From the NCBI RefSeq assembly GCF_001870735.1, contig NZ_MORL01000001.1, forward strand, positions 809,222 through 873,221: a stretch of DNA of 64,000 nt. The letters are read 5' to 3'. Positions 6,405 through 15,098 of this stretch are shown in pieces. The translations under genes were made by a program, and so were the position numbers. The notes under the pieces were generated by a model, which ran no database searches, was not told the origin of the DNA, and saw only the letters and a list, made by a program, of their open reading frames with translations. Positions within the stretch are counted from its first letter, which is position 1. The number at the start of each line of letters is the position of its first letter. The DNA comes from Arsenicibacter rosenii. GTDB lineage: Bacteria > Bacteroidota > Bacteroidia > Cytophagales > Spirosomataceae.

Positions 6405-8963
6405 TCAGCCGGGCAGGGCCTTACGCTCATGTTTGTAAAACCAGTATTTCAGTCCTTCGGCCGATATGGCATACGCACCGACGATTCCCGGGATGACCCC
6501 GTACAGATGCAACGGCAAGGGCTTAAACCCAAAAGCCTGAGCAACCGGTGTCACGGGCAACACCAACACAAGCCCCACGATAAAAACCGTTGCCAGTACC
6601 AGCCACTTGCCGGGTCTGGCGCGGTAAAATACACGCCGCGTACGGACCACCAGCACAATGACAGACGCCGACAGGACGGATTCGACGAACCATCCGGTCT
6701 GAAAATGAGCCTCATCCGTCCGGAATACATACAGCAGCAAAAAGAAGCTGATGTAATCAAACACCGAACTTAACAGTCCGAACGTCAGCATAAACCGCCG
6801 GATAAACCGAAGGTCCCAGTTGGTTGGCTTATCGATCGTATCCGGTTCTACATTATCGGAGCTGATTACCATTTGCGGCAAATCGGTCAGCAGGTTTGTC
6901 AGCAAAATCTGGGTAGGCAACAGGGGCAGGAAAGGCAGAAACAGGGATGCTCCTGCCATGCTGAACATGTTGCCGAAGTTAGCGCTCGTAGCCATAAAAA
7001 TGTACTTCATCGTGTTGGCAAAGGTGCGGCGGCCCTCGCGGACGCCGTCGATCAGCACATTCAGGTTTTGCTGCAGCAACACAATATCGGCCGATTCCTT
7101 AGCGACATCGACCGCCGTATCGACCGAAATGCCGACGTCGGCAGCATGCAGGGCACTGGCGTCATTAATGCCGTCGCCTATATACCCCACCACAAAACCG
7201 GCCTGTTGCAGGGCCCGGATCAGACTTTCTTTCTGATTCGGCTCTACCTCGGCAAACACGCTGGTGTGTCTCACCTTATGCCGCAGCGCCTCCGGACTCA
7301 GTTGCCGGATCATACTGCCCGTCAGCACTTCGGGGGTATGAATACCCATACGCGCGGCCGCACTCGCCGCAACCAGCGCATTATCTCCCGTAATCATTTT
7401 GAGCTGGATGCCCAACCCCGACAATTCATTCAGCGTTTGCTGAATACCGGCTTTGGGCGGGTCAAAGAGCGTAATTAAGCCCAGAAAGGTCATTCCTGCT
7501 TCATCCGGCTTATCGATTTCCGGCTTTCCCGAAATGATTTTTGTGGCAATGCCCAACGTACGGAATCCCTGGCTACTCAACTGATGATAGAGCGCATCGA
7601 TTTGTGCCTGAACGTCGGCAATGGGCACCAGACGACCCGAACCGTTATCGGCGTTTACACAAATACTGAGGATTTGTTGCACCGCTCCTTTGGTACTCAT
7701 CACGTACTGCCCATCCAGTTCTGTCAGAATCGTCAGCCGCTTGCGGATAAAATCATAGGGAATTTCATCCAGCCGGGGATAGCCTGCTACATCGGTAGCA
7801 TCAGCCGACAGAATCGCTTCGTCGATCGGATTCCGGAATCCCTGCTGGAGCTGAGCGTTGATTTTTGCCAGAAGCTGTGCTTTCGGAAAGACCTGTCCGT
7901 TGATAGCCATAATCCGGTCGACCTTAACGTTGCCTTCGGTCAGCGTACCGGTTTTATCCGAACACAGGATATTCATGCTCCCGATGTTTTCAATGGCCGA
8001 AAGGCGCTTAATGATCACCTGTTGTCGGGCCATCCGCCCCGCCCCTTTCGACAGGTTGATGCTGATAATGGCCGGCAGCAGCTGCGGGGTTAGCCCGACC
8101 GCGATGGCCAGCGAAAACATAAAGGCATTGAGCGCCGGTTTATGCAGACCGACATTCACAGCAAAAATCAGCATGACCAGTACCAGCGTGATCTGCATCA
8201 GCATATATCCGAAATGGCGGACACCCCGCTCGAAGCCGGTTTCGGGCGGGGCAGCACTGATCCGGTTAGCGATATGGCCCAGTTCCGTCTGGATACCGGT
8301 ATGGACCACAACCGCCTTCCCGCTCCCGCTTACTACATGGGAGCCCATAAAGAGCGCATTCTGCCGCCTGGCAATGGGGGTATCAGCCGGGGTTATACCA
8401 GGCAGTTTATCAACCGGATATGTTTCGCCGGTTAATGTGGCTTCGTTTACATATAGTTCGTTGGCGTCCAGCAGATAACAGTCGGCCGGAATCAGATCCC
8501 CGGCCCGCAACTGAATAATATCCCCCGGCACGAGCTGTTCCGTCGGGAGACTGACGGGCTGACCATCCCGGAAGACCAATGCCTTGACCGTCACAATCGA
8601 CAACAGGTCCTGCATGGCATCGGAAGCGCCTTTTTCCTGCCAGAAACCGAGCAGACCACTGACGAGGATAATGATAAAAATGATGATAGCATCAGTCGTA
8701 TCTCCCAGAAACGCCGACAGCACAGCGGCAGCGAGCAGAATAATAGACACCGGCCCTTTGAACTGGCTCAGTAGTAAACCGATGCAGGAGGATTTTCGGG
8801 TAGTCTGTAGCTGATTTACCCCCGAAGTCCGGCGAATTTGTTCTGCCTGCGGGGTTGACAGACCAGCCGCTGTGGTAGTCAGCCGGCGGAGAAGATCCTG
8901 CGGATCGGCGGACCAGAATGCATCCACGTCTTCGACGGTGCCTGCGGAACGGGAACTATCCAT
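6405..8963 (-). CDS. mgtA: Magnesium-translocating P-type ATPase
   Basis: This 852-residue inner-membrane P3-type ATPase imports Mg2+. It shows an N-terminal cation-ATPase domain, the actuator motif LTGETYPV (~residue 178), the phosphorylation motif CSDKTGTLTEGNV (~335), the MITGDN and VGYIGDGINDASAL hinge motifs (~525-610), and about ten membrane segments, the last six after residue ~640. The length is close to MgtA/MgtB (~900). No mgtC and no leader peptide or riboswitch is recognisable in the ~120 bases upstream. The ATG is followed by MDSSRSAGTVEDV. Confidence 0.9.
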   Translation of the reverse strand: MDSSRSAGTVEDVDAFWSADPQDLLRRLTTTAAGLSTPQAEQIRRTSGVNQLQTTRKSSCIGLLLSQFKGPVSIILLAAAVLSAFLGDTTDAIIIFIIILVSGLLGFWQEKGASDAMQDLLSIVTVKALVFRDGQPVSLPTEQLVPGDIIQLRAGDLIPADCYLLDANELYVNEATLTGETYPVDKLPGITPADTPIARRQNALFMGSHVVSGSGKAVVVHTGIQTELGHIANRISAAPPETGFERGVRHFGYMLMQITLVLVMLIFAVNVGLHKPALNAFMFSLAIAVGLTPQLLPAIISINLSKGAGRMARQQVIIKRLSAIENIGSMNILCSDKTGTLTEGNVKVDRIMAINGQVFPKAQLLAKINAQLQQGFRNPIDEAILSADATDVAGYPRLDEIPYDFIRKRLTILTELDGQYVMSTKGAVQQILSICVNADNGSGRLVPIADVQAQIDALYHQLSSQGFRTLGIATKIISGKPEIDKPDEAGMTFLGLITLFDPPKAGIQQTLNELSGLGIQLKMITGDNALVAASAAARMGIHTPEVLTGSMIRQLSPEALRHKVRHTSVFAEVEPNQKESLIRALQQAGFVVGYIGDGINDASALHAADVGISVDTAVDVAKESADIVLLQQNLNVLIDGVREGRRTFANTMKYIFMATSANFGNMFSMAGASLFLPFLPLLPTQILLTNLLTDLPQMVISSDNVEPDTIDKPTNWDLRFIRRFMLTFGLLSSVFDYISFFLLLYVFRTDEAHFQTGWFVESVLSASVIVLVVRTRRVFYRARPGKWLVLATVFIVGLVLVLPVTPVAQAFGFKPLPLHLYGVIPGIVGAYAISAEGLKYWFYKHERKALPG

Positions 8964-9045
8964 AGCATGGCAAGATGAATTGACAACACGAATTCAGGTT
9001 GCACCGGCAAGTTATGGATTTATACGGGGTATCCGTAAAATGATG

Positions 9046-9081
9046 CCAAAAGAAAAGCCCCTGAACTGGTTCAGGGGCTTT
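9046..9081 (-). terminator. Rho-independent terminator of the tRNA-Glu array
   Basis: AAAGCCCCTGAA (9054-9065) pairs perfectly with TTCAGGGGCTTT (9070-9081) around a 4-base loop. On the minus strand the stem is followed by TTTTCTTTTGG. It lies immediately after the last tRNA copy, so it should end the array transcript. Confidence 0.85.
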
Positions 9082-9087
9082 GGGCAG

Positions 9088-9159
9088 TGACCGATACGGG
9101 AATCGAACCCGTGTTACCGCCGTGAAAGGGCGATGTCCTAACCGCTAGACGAATCGGCC
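9088..9159 (-). tRNA. tRNA-Glu (UUC), copy 6 of the array
   Basis: Last-transcribed copy, identical to the other five. The base just outside its 5' end differs from the other spacers at one position (9168, A instead of G). The CCA end is not encoded. Confidence 0.96.
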
Positions 9160-9216
9160 AAATATGGATGGGGTTTCTGAATCTGGTTTGCGCGAACCCC
9201 GGCATGCAAACCTGAG

Positions 9217-9288
9217 TGACCGATACGGGAATCGAACCCGTGTTACCGCCGTGAAAGGGCGATGTCCTAACCGCTAGACGAATCGGCC
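9217..9288 (-). tRNA. tRNA-Glu (UUC), copy 5 of the array
   Basis: Identical 72-base copy, exactly 129 bases from its neighbours. The 57-base spacer contains a GGTTTGC/GCAAACC hairpin (9185-9191 and 9206-9212). Confidence 0.96.
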
Positions 9289-9345
9289 AAATATGGGTGG
9301 GGTTTCTGAATCTGGTTTGCGCGAACCCCGGCATGCAAACCTGAG

Positions 9346-9417
9346 TGACCGATACGGGAATCGAACCCGTGTTACCGCCGTGAAAGGGCGATGTCCTAAC
9401 CGCTAGACGAATCGGCC
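9346..9417 (-). tRNA. tRNA-Glu (UUC), copy 4 of the array
   Basis: Identical 72-base copy with the same flanks as copies 2, 3 and 5. Confidence 0.96.
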
Positions 9418-9474
9418 AAATATGGGTGGGGTTTCTGAATCTGGTTTGCGCGAACCCCGGCATGCAAACCTGAG

Positions 9475-9546
9475 TGACCGATACGGGAATCGAACCCGTG
9501 TTACCGCCGTGAAAGGGCGATGTCCTAACCGCTAGACGAATCGGCC
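9475..9546 (-). tRNA. tRNA-Glu (UUC), copy 3 of the array
   Basis: Identical 72-base copy with the same flanks as its neighbours. Confidence 0.96.
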
Positions 9547-9603
9547 AAATATGGGTGGGGTTTCTGAATCTGGTTTGCGCGAACCCCGGCATGCAAACCT
9601 GAG

Positions 9604-9675
9604 TGACCGATACGGGAATCGAACCCGTGTTACCGCCGTGAAAGGGCGATGTCCTAACCGCTAGACGAATCGGCC
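9604..9675 (-). tRNA. tRNA-Glu (UUC), copy 2 of the array
   Basis: Identical 72-base copy with the same flanks as its neighbours. Confidence 0.96.
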
Positions 9676-9732
9676 AAATATGGGTGGGGTTTCTGAATCT
9701 GGTTTGCGCGAACCCCGGCATGCAAACCTGAG

Positions 9733-9804
9733 TGACCGATACGGGAATCGAACCCGTGTTACCGCCGTGAAAGGGCGATGTCCTAACCGCTAGACGAATC
9801 GGCC
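9733..9804 (-). tRNA. tRNA-Glu (UUC), copy 1, promoter-proximal
   Basis: On the minus strand the acceptor stem is GGCCGAT paired with ATCGGTC (one G-U) plus discriminator A. The D-arm is GTC/GAC around TAGCGGTTAG. The anticodon loop CTTTCAC gives anticodon UUC, and the T-arm is ACGGG-TTCGAAT-CCCGT. CCA is not encoded. This copy is first after the promoter at 9900-9930. Its upstream spacer is diverged in sequence but keeps a hairpin with the same loop core as the internal spacers. Confidence 0.96.
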
Positions 9805-9899
9805 AAATATGGGTGGGGTTTCTGAATCCGGCTTAGATGAACCCCGGCATCTAGGCTGTCGAGTCAGCATTTTTGGCTGCTTTCTCGTAAATCGGTCCG

Positions 9900-9930
9900 C
9901 AAAAGTACGGCGATATCTTTAAAATGCAAA
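9900..9930 (-). promoter_or_regulatory. Bacteroidota-type promoter of the tRNA-Glu array
   Basis: On the minus strand TTTG (9927-9930) is followed after exactly 19 bases by TACTTTTG (9900-9907). This is the consensus for the main Bacteroidota sigma factor (TTTG, ~19, TAnnTTTG). Transcription would start about 85-90 bases before the first tRNA. Confidence 0.75.
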
Positions 9931-10020
9931 TACAAGGACCAAAATTTTCGTGAAAAATAATTTCCACCCGTTTTTACTACTATTTTTACCCTTCGCTAAC
10001 TTTCAACGAATAACCGTTTC

Positions 10021-12558
10021 ATGAAACACTTCTCATGGCTGGCCGGGCTGCTCTTTCTGAGCCTCACTACGCTGGCACAAACCACCGTTATCACGCCTGA
10101 ACAGTTTTTAGGCTACCGCATCGGCCAACGGTACACCCCGCACCACCGCGTACTGGCGTATGCCGAACAAATTGCCCGCCAGGCCCCCAACCGTGTTAAA
10201 TTACTGCCGTACGGGACCACTTATGAGGGTCGCCCGCTGATGGCCGTGGCTGTAGCCAGCGAAGCCAACATGGCCAAACTGGAAGAAATCCGGACCGATA
10301 ACCTGAAACGCATTGGTATGCTCGACGGAAAACCGGTGAATGCATCCGGACCGGCCATTGCCTGGCTGAGCTACAACGTGCATGGCAACGAAGCCGTCAG
10401 TTCAGAAGCGTTTATGGACGTTCTGTATGGACTGGTCAGCGGTACCCACCCGATTGCCGGTAAAGTGGCAACCAATGCCGTGGTGATTCTCGACGCCGAC
10501 CTGAACCCCGATGGCCACGACCGGTATGTAAACTGGTTTAACCAGATGCTGGGCGCAACGCCGAACCCGATCCCGTTTGCCCGTGAACACAACGAACCAT
10601 GGCCGGGCGGTCGCTACACCCATTACTACTTCGACCCCAACCGAGACTGGGCGTGGCAAACGCAGGAAATCACCCGGCAGCGCATGGCATTTTACCAGCA
10701 ATGGATGCCACAACTGCACGGCGACTTCCACGAAATGGGCGTTGAAAGCCCTTACTATTTTGCTCCGTCGGCCAAACCGTACCACGAAGACATTACCGGT
10801 TTCCAGCGGCAGATGCAGCAGGTCATCGGTCAGTATTGCAGCCGTTACTTCGACCGAAACAACTGGCTGTATTACACCCGCGAACGGTTTGATTTGTTCT
10901 ATCCAAGCTACGGTGATACCTGGCCGACCTACAACGGTGCCATCGGTATGACCTACGAACAGGGGGGTAACAGCCGCTCGGGTCTGGCTATCGAAAAAAT
11001 GGACGGCGATACGCTTACCCTCCGCCAACGGATCGACCACCACGTTGCGGCCAGCTTTGCCACCCTGGAGGCCGCGGCTGACAAATCGGCCGATCTGGTG
11101 AAAGAGTTTACCAGCTTTTTCGAAAAGTCGCAGACAAACCCGGTTGGCCCGTATAAAACCTATGTCATTAAAAGTTCGGGGGATCAGGGCCGTATCCGTG
11201 CCCTGCGTAAACTACTCGACCTTAACGGTATCCGCTACGGCATGGCAGGGAAAGCGTCGGCGGCTCCGGCCTTTAACTACATGACCCAGCAGAACGACAA
11301 ATCGGTGTCGATCAGCGCCGAAGACCTGGTAATCAGTGCCTATCAGCCGAAATCAACGCTGCTGAAAATCCTGTTTGAGCCTAAGTCGATGCTGGAAGAT
11401 TCGGTTACGTACGACATCACGGCCTGGTCGCTGCCGTATGCCTATGGCCTGCAAACCTATGGCGTCACGACACGTCTGAACCCGGTAGCTTATCAGGAGC
11501 CGCAACCAGCCGCCACCCCGGCCGGCAAACCATATGCCTACCTGGCCTCGTGGGAATCGCTGCAATCGGTTAAGTTTCTGGCCACGTTGCTGAACCAGAA
11601 AGTACGTGTCCGCTCGGCCGAAAAACCGTTTGAACTGGATGGTAAAACCTACAGCGCCGGTACACTGCTGATCACCCGCGCCGGTAACGAACGCCTCGGC
11701 GACCGTTTTGATGCGCTGGTGCAGGAAACCGCCAAATCGGCGGGCATCAGCCTGACAGCGGCCGGGACGGGTTTTGTCACAAAAGGCTCTGACTTTGGCT
11801 CTGACTTTGTGATGGTCCTGAAAGCGCCGCGCGTCGGGCTGGTTATCGGCGAAGGCACAACCGCCACCTCATCGGGTGAGGTCTGGCATTATTTCGATCA
11901 AGAACTGGGTTACCCGGTAACGCTGATCAATCCCAATGATCTCGGCGGCATTCAGTGGAACCGCCTGGATGTACTGGTGCTGCCAACCGGGTCGGGCTAT
12001 GGCCGCATCCTGAATGAGCGCACCCTGAATGCCATGAAAGACTGGATCCGGGCGGGTGGCAAGCTGATTGCGATCGAACGCGCCGCCGATGCACTGGCCG
12101 GCAAGGCTGATTTTGACCTCAAAACAAAACCAGAAAAAGAGGAGAGTCCGAAAGCAAAAGATAAAAAATCGGCTACCGACTCGCTGAAAACCTATGCCAG
12201 CCGCGAGCGCGATGCGATCGTCGACGAGTCGCCGGGCAGCATTTACCGCATAACACTCGACACTACCCATCCGCTGGCCTTCGGTCTGTCGGGCGGGTAT
12301 TACGCGCTCGTGCAGGACACCCATAATTTTGATTTCCTGAAAGATGGCTGGAATGTCGGCTACCTGAAAGAAAACAATTATGTGGCTGGTTTCTCCGGTA
12401 AAAACGCGAAGGAAAAACTGAAGAACACCCTCTCGATGGGCGTGCAGCAACTGGGTCGCGGCAGTATCGTGTATCTGGCCGATAACCCGCTGTTCCGTGG
12501 TTTCTGGTATAACGGAAAACTGCTCTTCGGCAACGCCGTATTTATGGTTGGTAATTAG
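10021..12558 (+). CDS. Exported M14-family zinc carboxypeptidase
   Basis: The 845-residue protein has a signal peptide (MKHFSWLAGLLFLSLTTLAQ). The M14 domain covers ~residues 25-370: zinc ligands His121 and Glu124 in YNVHGNEAVSSE, DLNPDGHDRY and FDPNRDWAW for substrate binding, the third zinc His in LHGDFHEMG (~233-237), and a candidate catalytic Glu in MTYEQGG (~313). The remaining ~470 residues look like a glutamine-amidotransferase-type alpha/beta fold plus a Lys/Glu-rich linker (~700-720) and probably shape specificity. It should act on peptides in the periplasm or outside the cell. It is monocistronic and followed by two terminators. Confidence 0.88.
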   Translation: MKHFSWLAGLLFLSLTTLAQTTVITPEQFLGYRIGQRYTPHHRVLAYAEQIARQAPNRVKLLPYGTTYEGRPLMAVAVASEANMAKLEEIRTDNLKRIGMLDGKPVNASGPAIAWLSYNVHGNEAVSSEAFMDVLYGLVSGTHPIAGKVATNAVVILDADLNPDGHDRYVNWFNQMLGATPNPIPFAREHNEPWPGGRYTHYYFDPNRDWAWQTQEITRQRMAFYQQWMPQLHGDFHEMGVESPYYFAPSAKPYHEDITGFQRQMQQVIGQYCSRYFDRNNWLYYTRERFDLFYPSYGDTWPTYNGAIGMTYEQGGNSRSGLAIEKMDGDTLTLRQRIDHHVAASFATLEAAADKSADLVKEFTSFFEKSQTNPVGPYKTYVIKSSGDQGRIRALRKLLDLNGIRYGMAGKASAAPAFNYMTQQNDKSVSISAEDLVISAYQPKSTLLKILFEPKSMLEDSVTYDITAWSLPYAYGLQTYGVTTRLNPVAYQEPQPAATPAGKPYAYLASWESLQSVKFLATLLNQKVRVRSAEKPFELDGKTYSAGTLLITRAGNERLGDRFDALVQETAKSAGISLTAAGTGFVTKGSDFGSDFVMVLKAPRVGLVIGEGTTATSSGEVWHYFDQELGYPVTLINPNDLGGIQWNRLDVLVLPTGSGYGRILNERTLNAMKDWIRAGGKLIAIERAADALAGKADFDLKTKPEKEESPKAKDKKSATDSLKTYASRERDAIVDESPGSIYRITLDTTHPLAFGLSGGYYALVQDTHNFDFLKDGWNVGYLKENNYVAGFSGKNAKEKLKNTLSMGVQQLGRGSIVYLADNPLFRGFWYNGKLLFGNAVFMVGN

Positions 12559-12576
12559 CCTTATCAACGTCCTGTC

Positions 12577-12616
12577 AACTCACCGGGAGGTTACAACTCC
12601 CGGTGAGTTTTGTTTT
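12577..12616 (+). terminator. Intrinsic terminator after the M14 peptidase
   Basis: A perfect 13-base stem AACTCACCGGGAG (12577-12589) with its complement (12597-12609) and a 7-base loop, followed by TTTGTTTTT. Confidence 0.85.
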
Positions 12617-12625
12617 TCGCCAAAC

Positions 12626-12654
12626 AAAAAAAGCCGGAAATTCCGGCTTTTTTT
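12626..12654. terminator. Bidirectional terminator between convergent genes
   Basis: AAAAAAAGCCGGAA (12626-12639) and TTCCGGCTTTTTTT (12641-12654) form a 14-base stem with A/T tracts on both sides. It can serve both the peptidase gene and the convergent desaturase. Confidence 0.85.
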
Positions 12655-12708
12655 AGTAGTTAGTTGGTAATAAAAATTGTGAGGAACGTTTCTCACAAGG
12701 GATTCGGA

Positions 12709-13458
12709 CTACATATATTTCAGGTCGTTATTCAATTTTAACTTGATGACACCGATCCCGTTCAGGAATTTCAGGAACGGATACGTCGGGTCAAATTCAT
12801 GCCAGCGGAAGCCGCCGAAGTTGGCCCGCCCGCCAAACTTATGGTGGTTGTTATGGTACGATTCGCCCATCATCAGAAAGTCGAACGGCAGGAGATTTTT
12901 AGCCGTATCGTCTACCTTAAAATTCGTGTACCCATAGCGATGGGCATACCAGTTGATGATGGCCCCGTGAACCGGCCCCATCAGGAAATGAAACGGCAGC
13001 AGCAGGAACATCCACCAGGCGGTTGCGAAGTAGATATAAAACAGCACATAGGCCGTTCCCCACGCAATCCGGACCATCCAGCGATCGCCCAGCCACTCCA
13101 TAAACTCCCAGTTTGGTACCCCTTTCTTAAACTTAGGGTCGATATGATCGCGGTTATGGACGATATCGTTGTAAAAGCCTTTGGTCTTCCACATCATATC
13201 AAACAGGTTATCCGAATAATCCGGCGAATGCGGGTCTTTTTCGGTGTCGGCATAGGCATGATGTAACCGGTGCATGATCCCGTATGCCCGCGGGCTCAGA
13301 AACGACGAGCCCTGTGAAATAAACGTTACGACGTAAAAAAACTTCTCCCAACCCTTACTCATGGTAAACATCTGATGGGCTGCATACCGATGCAGAAAGA
13401 AGGTTTGCATAAACACCGACAGGTACCAGTGCAGGAGAAAAAAACAAAGAATAATCAT
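12709..13458 (-). CDS. Membrane fatty acid (acyl-CoA-type) desaturase
   Basis: This 249-residue inner-membrane di-iron desaturase introduces a double bond into an acyl chain. The three His boxes are HRYAAH (~residue 24), HRLHHAY (~65) and YHNNHH (~200). Four hydrophobic segments lie at ~1-20, 40-55, 130-150 and 155-175. The length and the missing cytochrome b5 domain match compact bacterial delta-9 desaturases. It probably adjusts membrane fluidity. It is convergent with the M14 peptidase and faces a shared terminator. The hydrophobic N-terminus MIILCFFLLHWYL supports the start. Confidence 0.88.
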   Translation of the reverse strand: MIILCFFLLHWYLSVFMQTFFLHRYAAHQMFTMSKGWEKFFYVVTFISQGSSFLSPRAYGIMHRLHHAYADTEKDPHSPDYSDNLFDMMWKTKGFYNDIVHNRDHIDPKFKKGVPNWEFMEWLGDRWMVRIAWGTAYVLFYIYFATAWWMFLLLPFHFLMGPVHGAIINWYAHRYGYTNFKVDDTAKNLLPFDFLMMGESYHNNHHKFGGRANFGGFRWHEFDPTYPFLKFLNGIGVIKLKLNNDLKYM

Positions 13459-13531
13459 GTTAACCGGGAATAAACGCTAAAAAATCTGCTGCGAAACTAC
13501 AGTCCGGATCCGGCCTGCGTTATGACCGCTG

Positions 13532-13918
13532 TCATAGCGGATGAATTAATGTTTCGGCCAGGAAACGGCGTATCTGCTGACGGAAACGCTGGTAATTGGC
13601 ATCGAAATCGTCCATTTTTTCCTGTAGGTACCGCTGGTCTTTCCGCGTTTCCTGATCCATCCGTTCCTGATTCCGGATGGCCACCACCATCTCTACGTCC
13701 ACGTCGTGCATTTCGTGCAGGATTTCCGGCACCAGCCGTTTATAATGGTCAATTTCATCGGCTAACCGGGCGCTTTGCCGGGCCGCCTGCGGATTATTGA
13801 CCGCATCCAGCATATCGCGGTAAACGCCGAGTTGCTGCTCGGCCGTCCGGAGCTCGCTTTGCCAGATCCGGTGCAGCAGGTGATAATCACTGATTTGCTG
13901 ACTTACGACAGTTTTCAT
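13532..13918 (-). CDS. Hypothetical helical protein
   Basis: I do not recognise this 128-residue protein. It is charged and predicted almost all-helical (ISDYHLLHRIWQSELRTAEQ; later QERMDQETRKDQRYLQEKMD), without signal peptide or membrane segment, so coiled-coil packing in the cytoplasm is likely. It lies 11 bases downstream of the universal stress protein gene on the same strand and is probably co-transcribed, suggesting a stress-linked role (inference). A CCGCT/AGCGG hairpin (13526-13540) overlaps its stop. Confidence 0.7.
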   Translation of the reverse strand: MKTVVSQQISDYHLLHRIWQSELRTAEQQLGVYRDMLDAVNNPQAARQSARLADEIDHYKRLVPEILHEMHDVDVEMVVAIRNQERMDQETRKDQRYLQEKMDDFDANYQRFRQQIRRFLAETLIHPL

Positions 13919-13929
13919 AGTTGTATGGG

Positions 13930-14748
13930 TTAGACCACAGCCAGCACCGGAATATCCGATTGCCGCGCCATGCGTTGGGTGTTACTTTCGGTAAAGAGTT
14001 GTTCAAACCAGCCATGCGCCTGTGGCAGCATCACCAGCATATCGGTTTTGTGTTCGTCGATGAACCGCTGCAGATTTTCGGTCAGTTGTTCTCCTTGTAT
14101 CAGGCTCATGGTATGCGGAACAAACCGGAACAGCTCCCGGATATGTTCGGCTGCCTTCCGGAGTGCCGGATCATCGGGATTTCCGGTAATACACACCATG
14201 TCCACGGCGGCCTCAAAAGCCAGCGCAAAGCGGGCAACGCTGTCGAGGGCCACGGCATCAACCGTTTTGGTCAGATCGAGGGCCAGCGTCAGCTGCCTGA
14301 TATGCAGGGTTGAAATGGTTGGCGGCACCAGCAACATCGGCACGGTGGTTCTGGCGATCATGGCCGTTGTGAGGCTACCAAACAAGCGGGCGGCCTGCGG
14401 AGCGTCGCCGGCCGTACTCATCACCAGCACATCCGGCTTATAGTCGTTCACCATCTCCTGCAACACGTCGAGTGTCAGACCTTCGCGGGCCACTACCTCC
14501 GCCATAACCTTTGTATTCGACGACTTAGCCAGTTTCCGGCGCAGCCTTGCCAGATTACGCATCGCCTCCAGCCGCTGGAGCTCAGGGTTCAGATTACCTT
14601 TTACCGGAAAATCGGTTTTGAAAAGCCAGGGCTGGTAGGCATGAAAAAGCACCAGCCGCGCATTGAGCTGTACGGCCATCTGCATGGCGATCATTGAGGC
14701 ATTTTCTGAGGCCTCCGAAAAGTCAGTAGCAAAAAGAATAGTTTTCAT
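13930..14748 (-). CDS. Universal stress protein, two tandem Usp domains
   Basis: The 272-residue cytoplasmic protein starts MKTILFATDFSEASENAS, the typical Usp beta-1 strand and loop. Domain 1 (~1-140) ends with VLVMSTAGDAPQ and MLLVPPTI. Domain 2 (~150-272) ends in MLVMLPQAHGWFEQLFTES with a terminal IPVLAVV strand. The nucleotide loop G-x2-G-x9-GS is degenerate (STAGDAPQAARLFGS), so ATP binding is uncertain. Usp proteins accompany starvation and oxidative stress responses. It is first in a two-gene unit with the 128-residue hypothetical gene. Confidence 0.88.
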   Translation of the reverse strand: MKTILFATDFSEASENASMIAMQMAVQLNARLVLFHAYQPWLFKTDFPVKGNLNPELQRLEAMRNLARLRRKLAKSSNTKVMAEVVAREGLTLDVLQEMVNDYKPDVLVMSTAGDAPQAARLFGSLTTAMIARTTVPMLLVPPTISTLHIRQLTLALDLTKTVDAVALDSVARFALAFEAAVDMVCITGNPDDPALRKAAEHIRELFRFVPHTMSLIQGEQLTENLQRFIDEHKTDMLVMLPQAHGWFEQLFTESNTQRMARQSDIPVLAVV

Positions 14749-14873
14749 GGGGCACAGGGCATTTGGTTAGTCAAAAGTAGACCAGCCCGCCGGCTGCTTT
14801 CATGACGACCATCAGCCCATGCCATGATTTACAAAATGGTGGCCCGAACCCTGATTCCGGTTATCTTCGCCGT

Positions 14874-15098
14874 ATGAATCCTGCATCCGGCAAATACATC
14901 ATCTACATCGGCCTCGCGGTTGTGGCCGTTGGTGCGCTTATTTATTTTTTCGGGGATAAACTGAGGTGGCTGGGGCATCTGCCCGGCGATATCCGGATAG
15001 AAGGCAAAAACGGCGGCTTTTACTTTCCGATTGTAACCTGCATCCTTGTCAGCATCGTGCTGAATCTGGTCATCGCCCTGATCCGTAAATTCCTGTAG
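14874..15098 (+). CDS. DUF2905 family small membrane protein
   Basis: The product is a 74-residue protein with two hydrophobic helices (~8-26 and ~53-70) around the conserved core LGHLPGDIRIEGKNGGFYFP that defines DUF2905. Its function is unknown. An in-frame ATG at 14802 would add 24 unrelated residues, so the start at 14874 (MNPASGKYIIYIG) is chosen. The TAG stop codon is the first three bases of the palindromic repeat that follows, so the repeat has inserted at, or supplies, the gene end. Confidence 0.85.
   Translation: MNPASGKYIIYIGLAVVAVGALIYFFGDKLRWLGHLPGDIRIEGKNGGFYFPIVTCILVSIVLNLVIALIRKFL

Larger units (their letters stand above)
9088..9804 (-). repeat. Tandem array: six tRNA-Glu genes, 129-base period
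   Basis: Six identical 72-base tRNA genes alternate with 57-base spacers that are identical except for one base (9168). This is recent tandem duplication or active homogenisation. All copies lie between one promoter and one terminator, so they are probably cut from a single precursor. Confidence 0.95.

Noticed and set aside
8964-9045. Mg2+-sensing leader for mgtA
   Set aside because: No proline-rich leader peptide or alternative stem pair could be recognised in the ~80 bases available.
9071-9721. Long minus-strand open frame with a 43-residue repeat
   Set aside because: It is the tRNA-Glu array read as codons; 129 is a multiple of three, so the frame stays open by chance.
9088-9804. CRISPR-like or integron array
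   Set aside because: The regular unit is a complete tRNA gene with a constant spacer; there are no variable cassettes.
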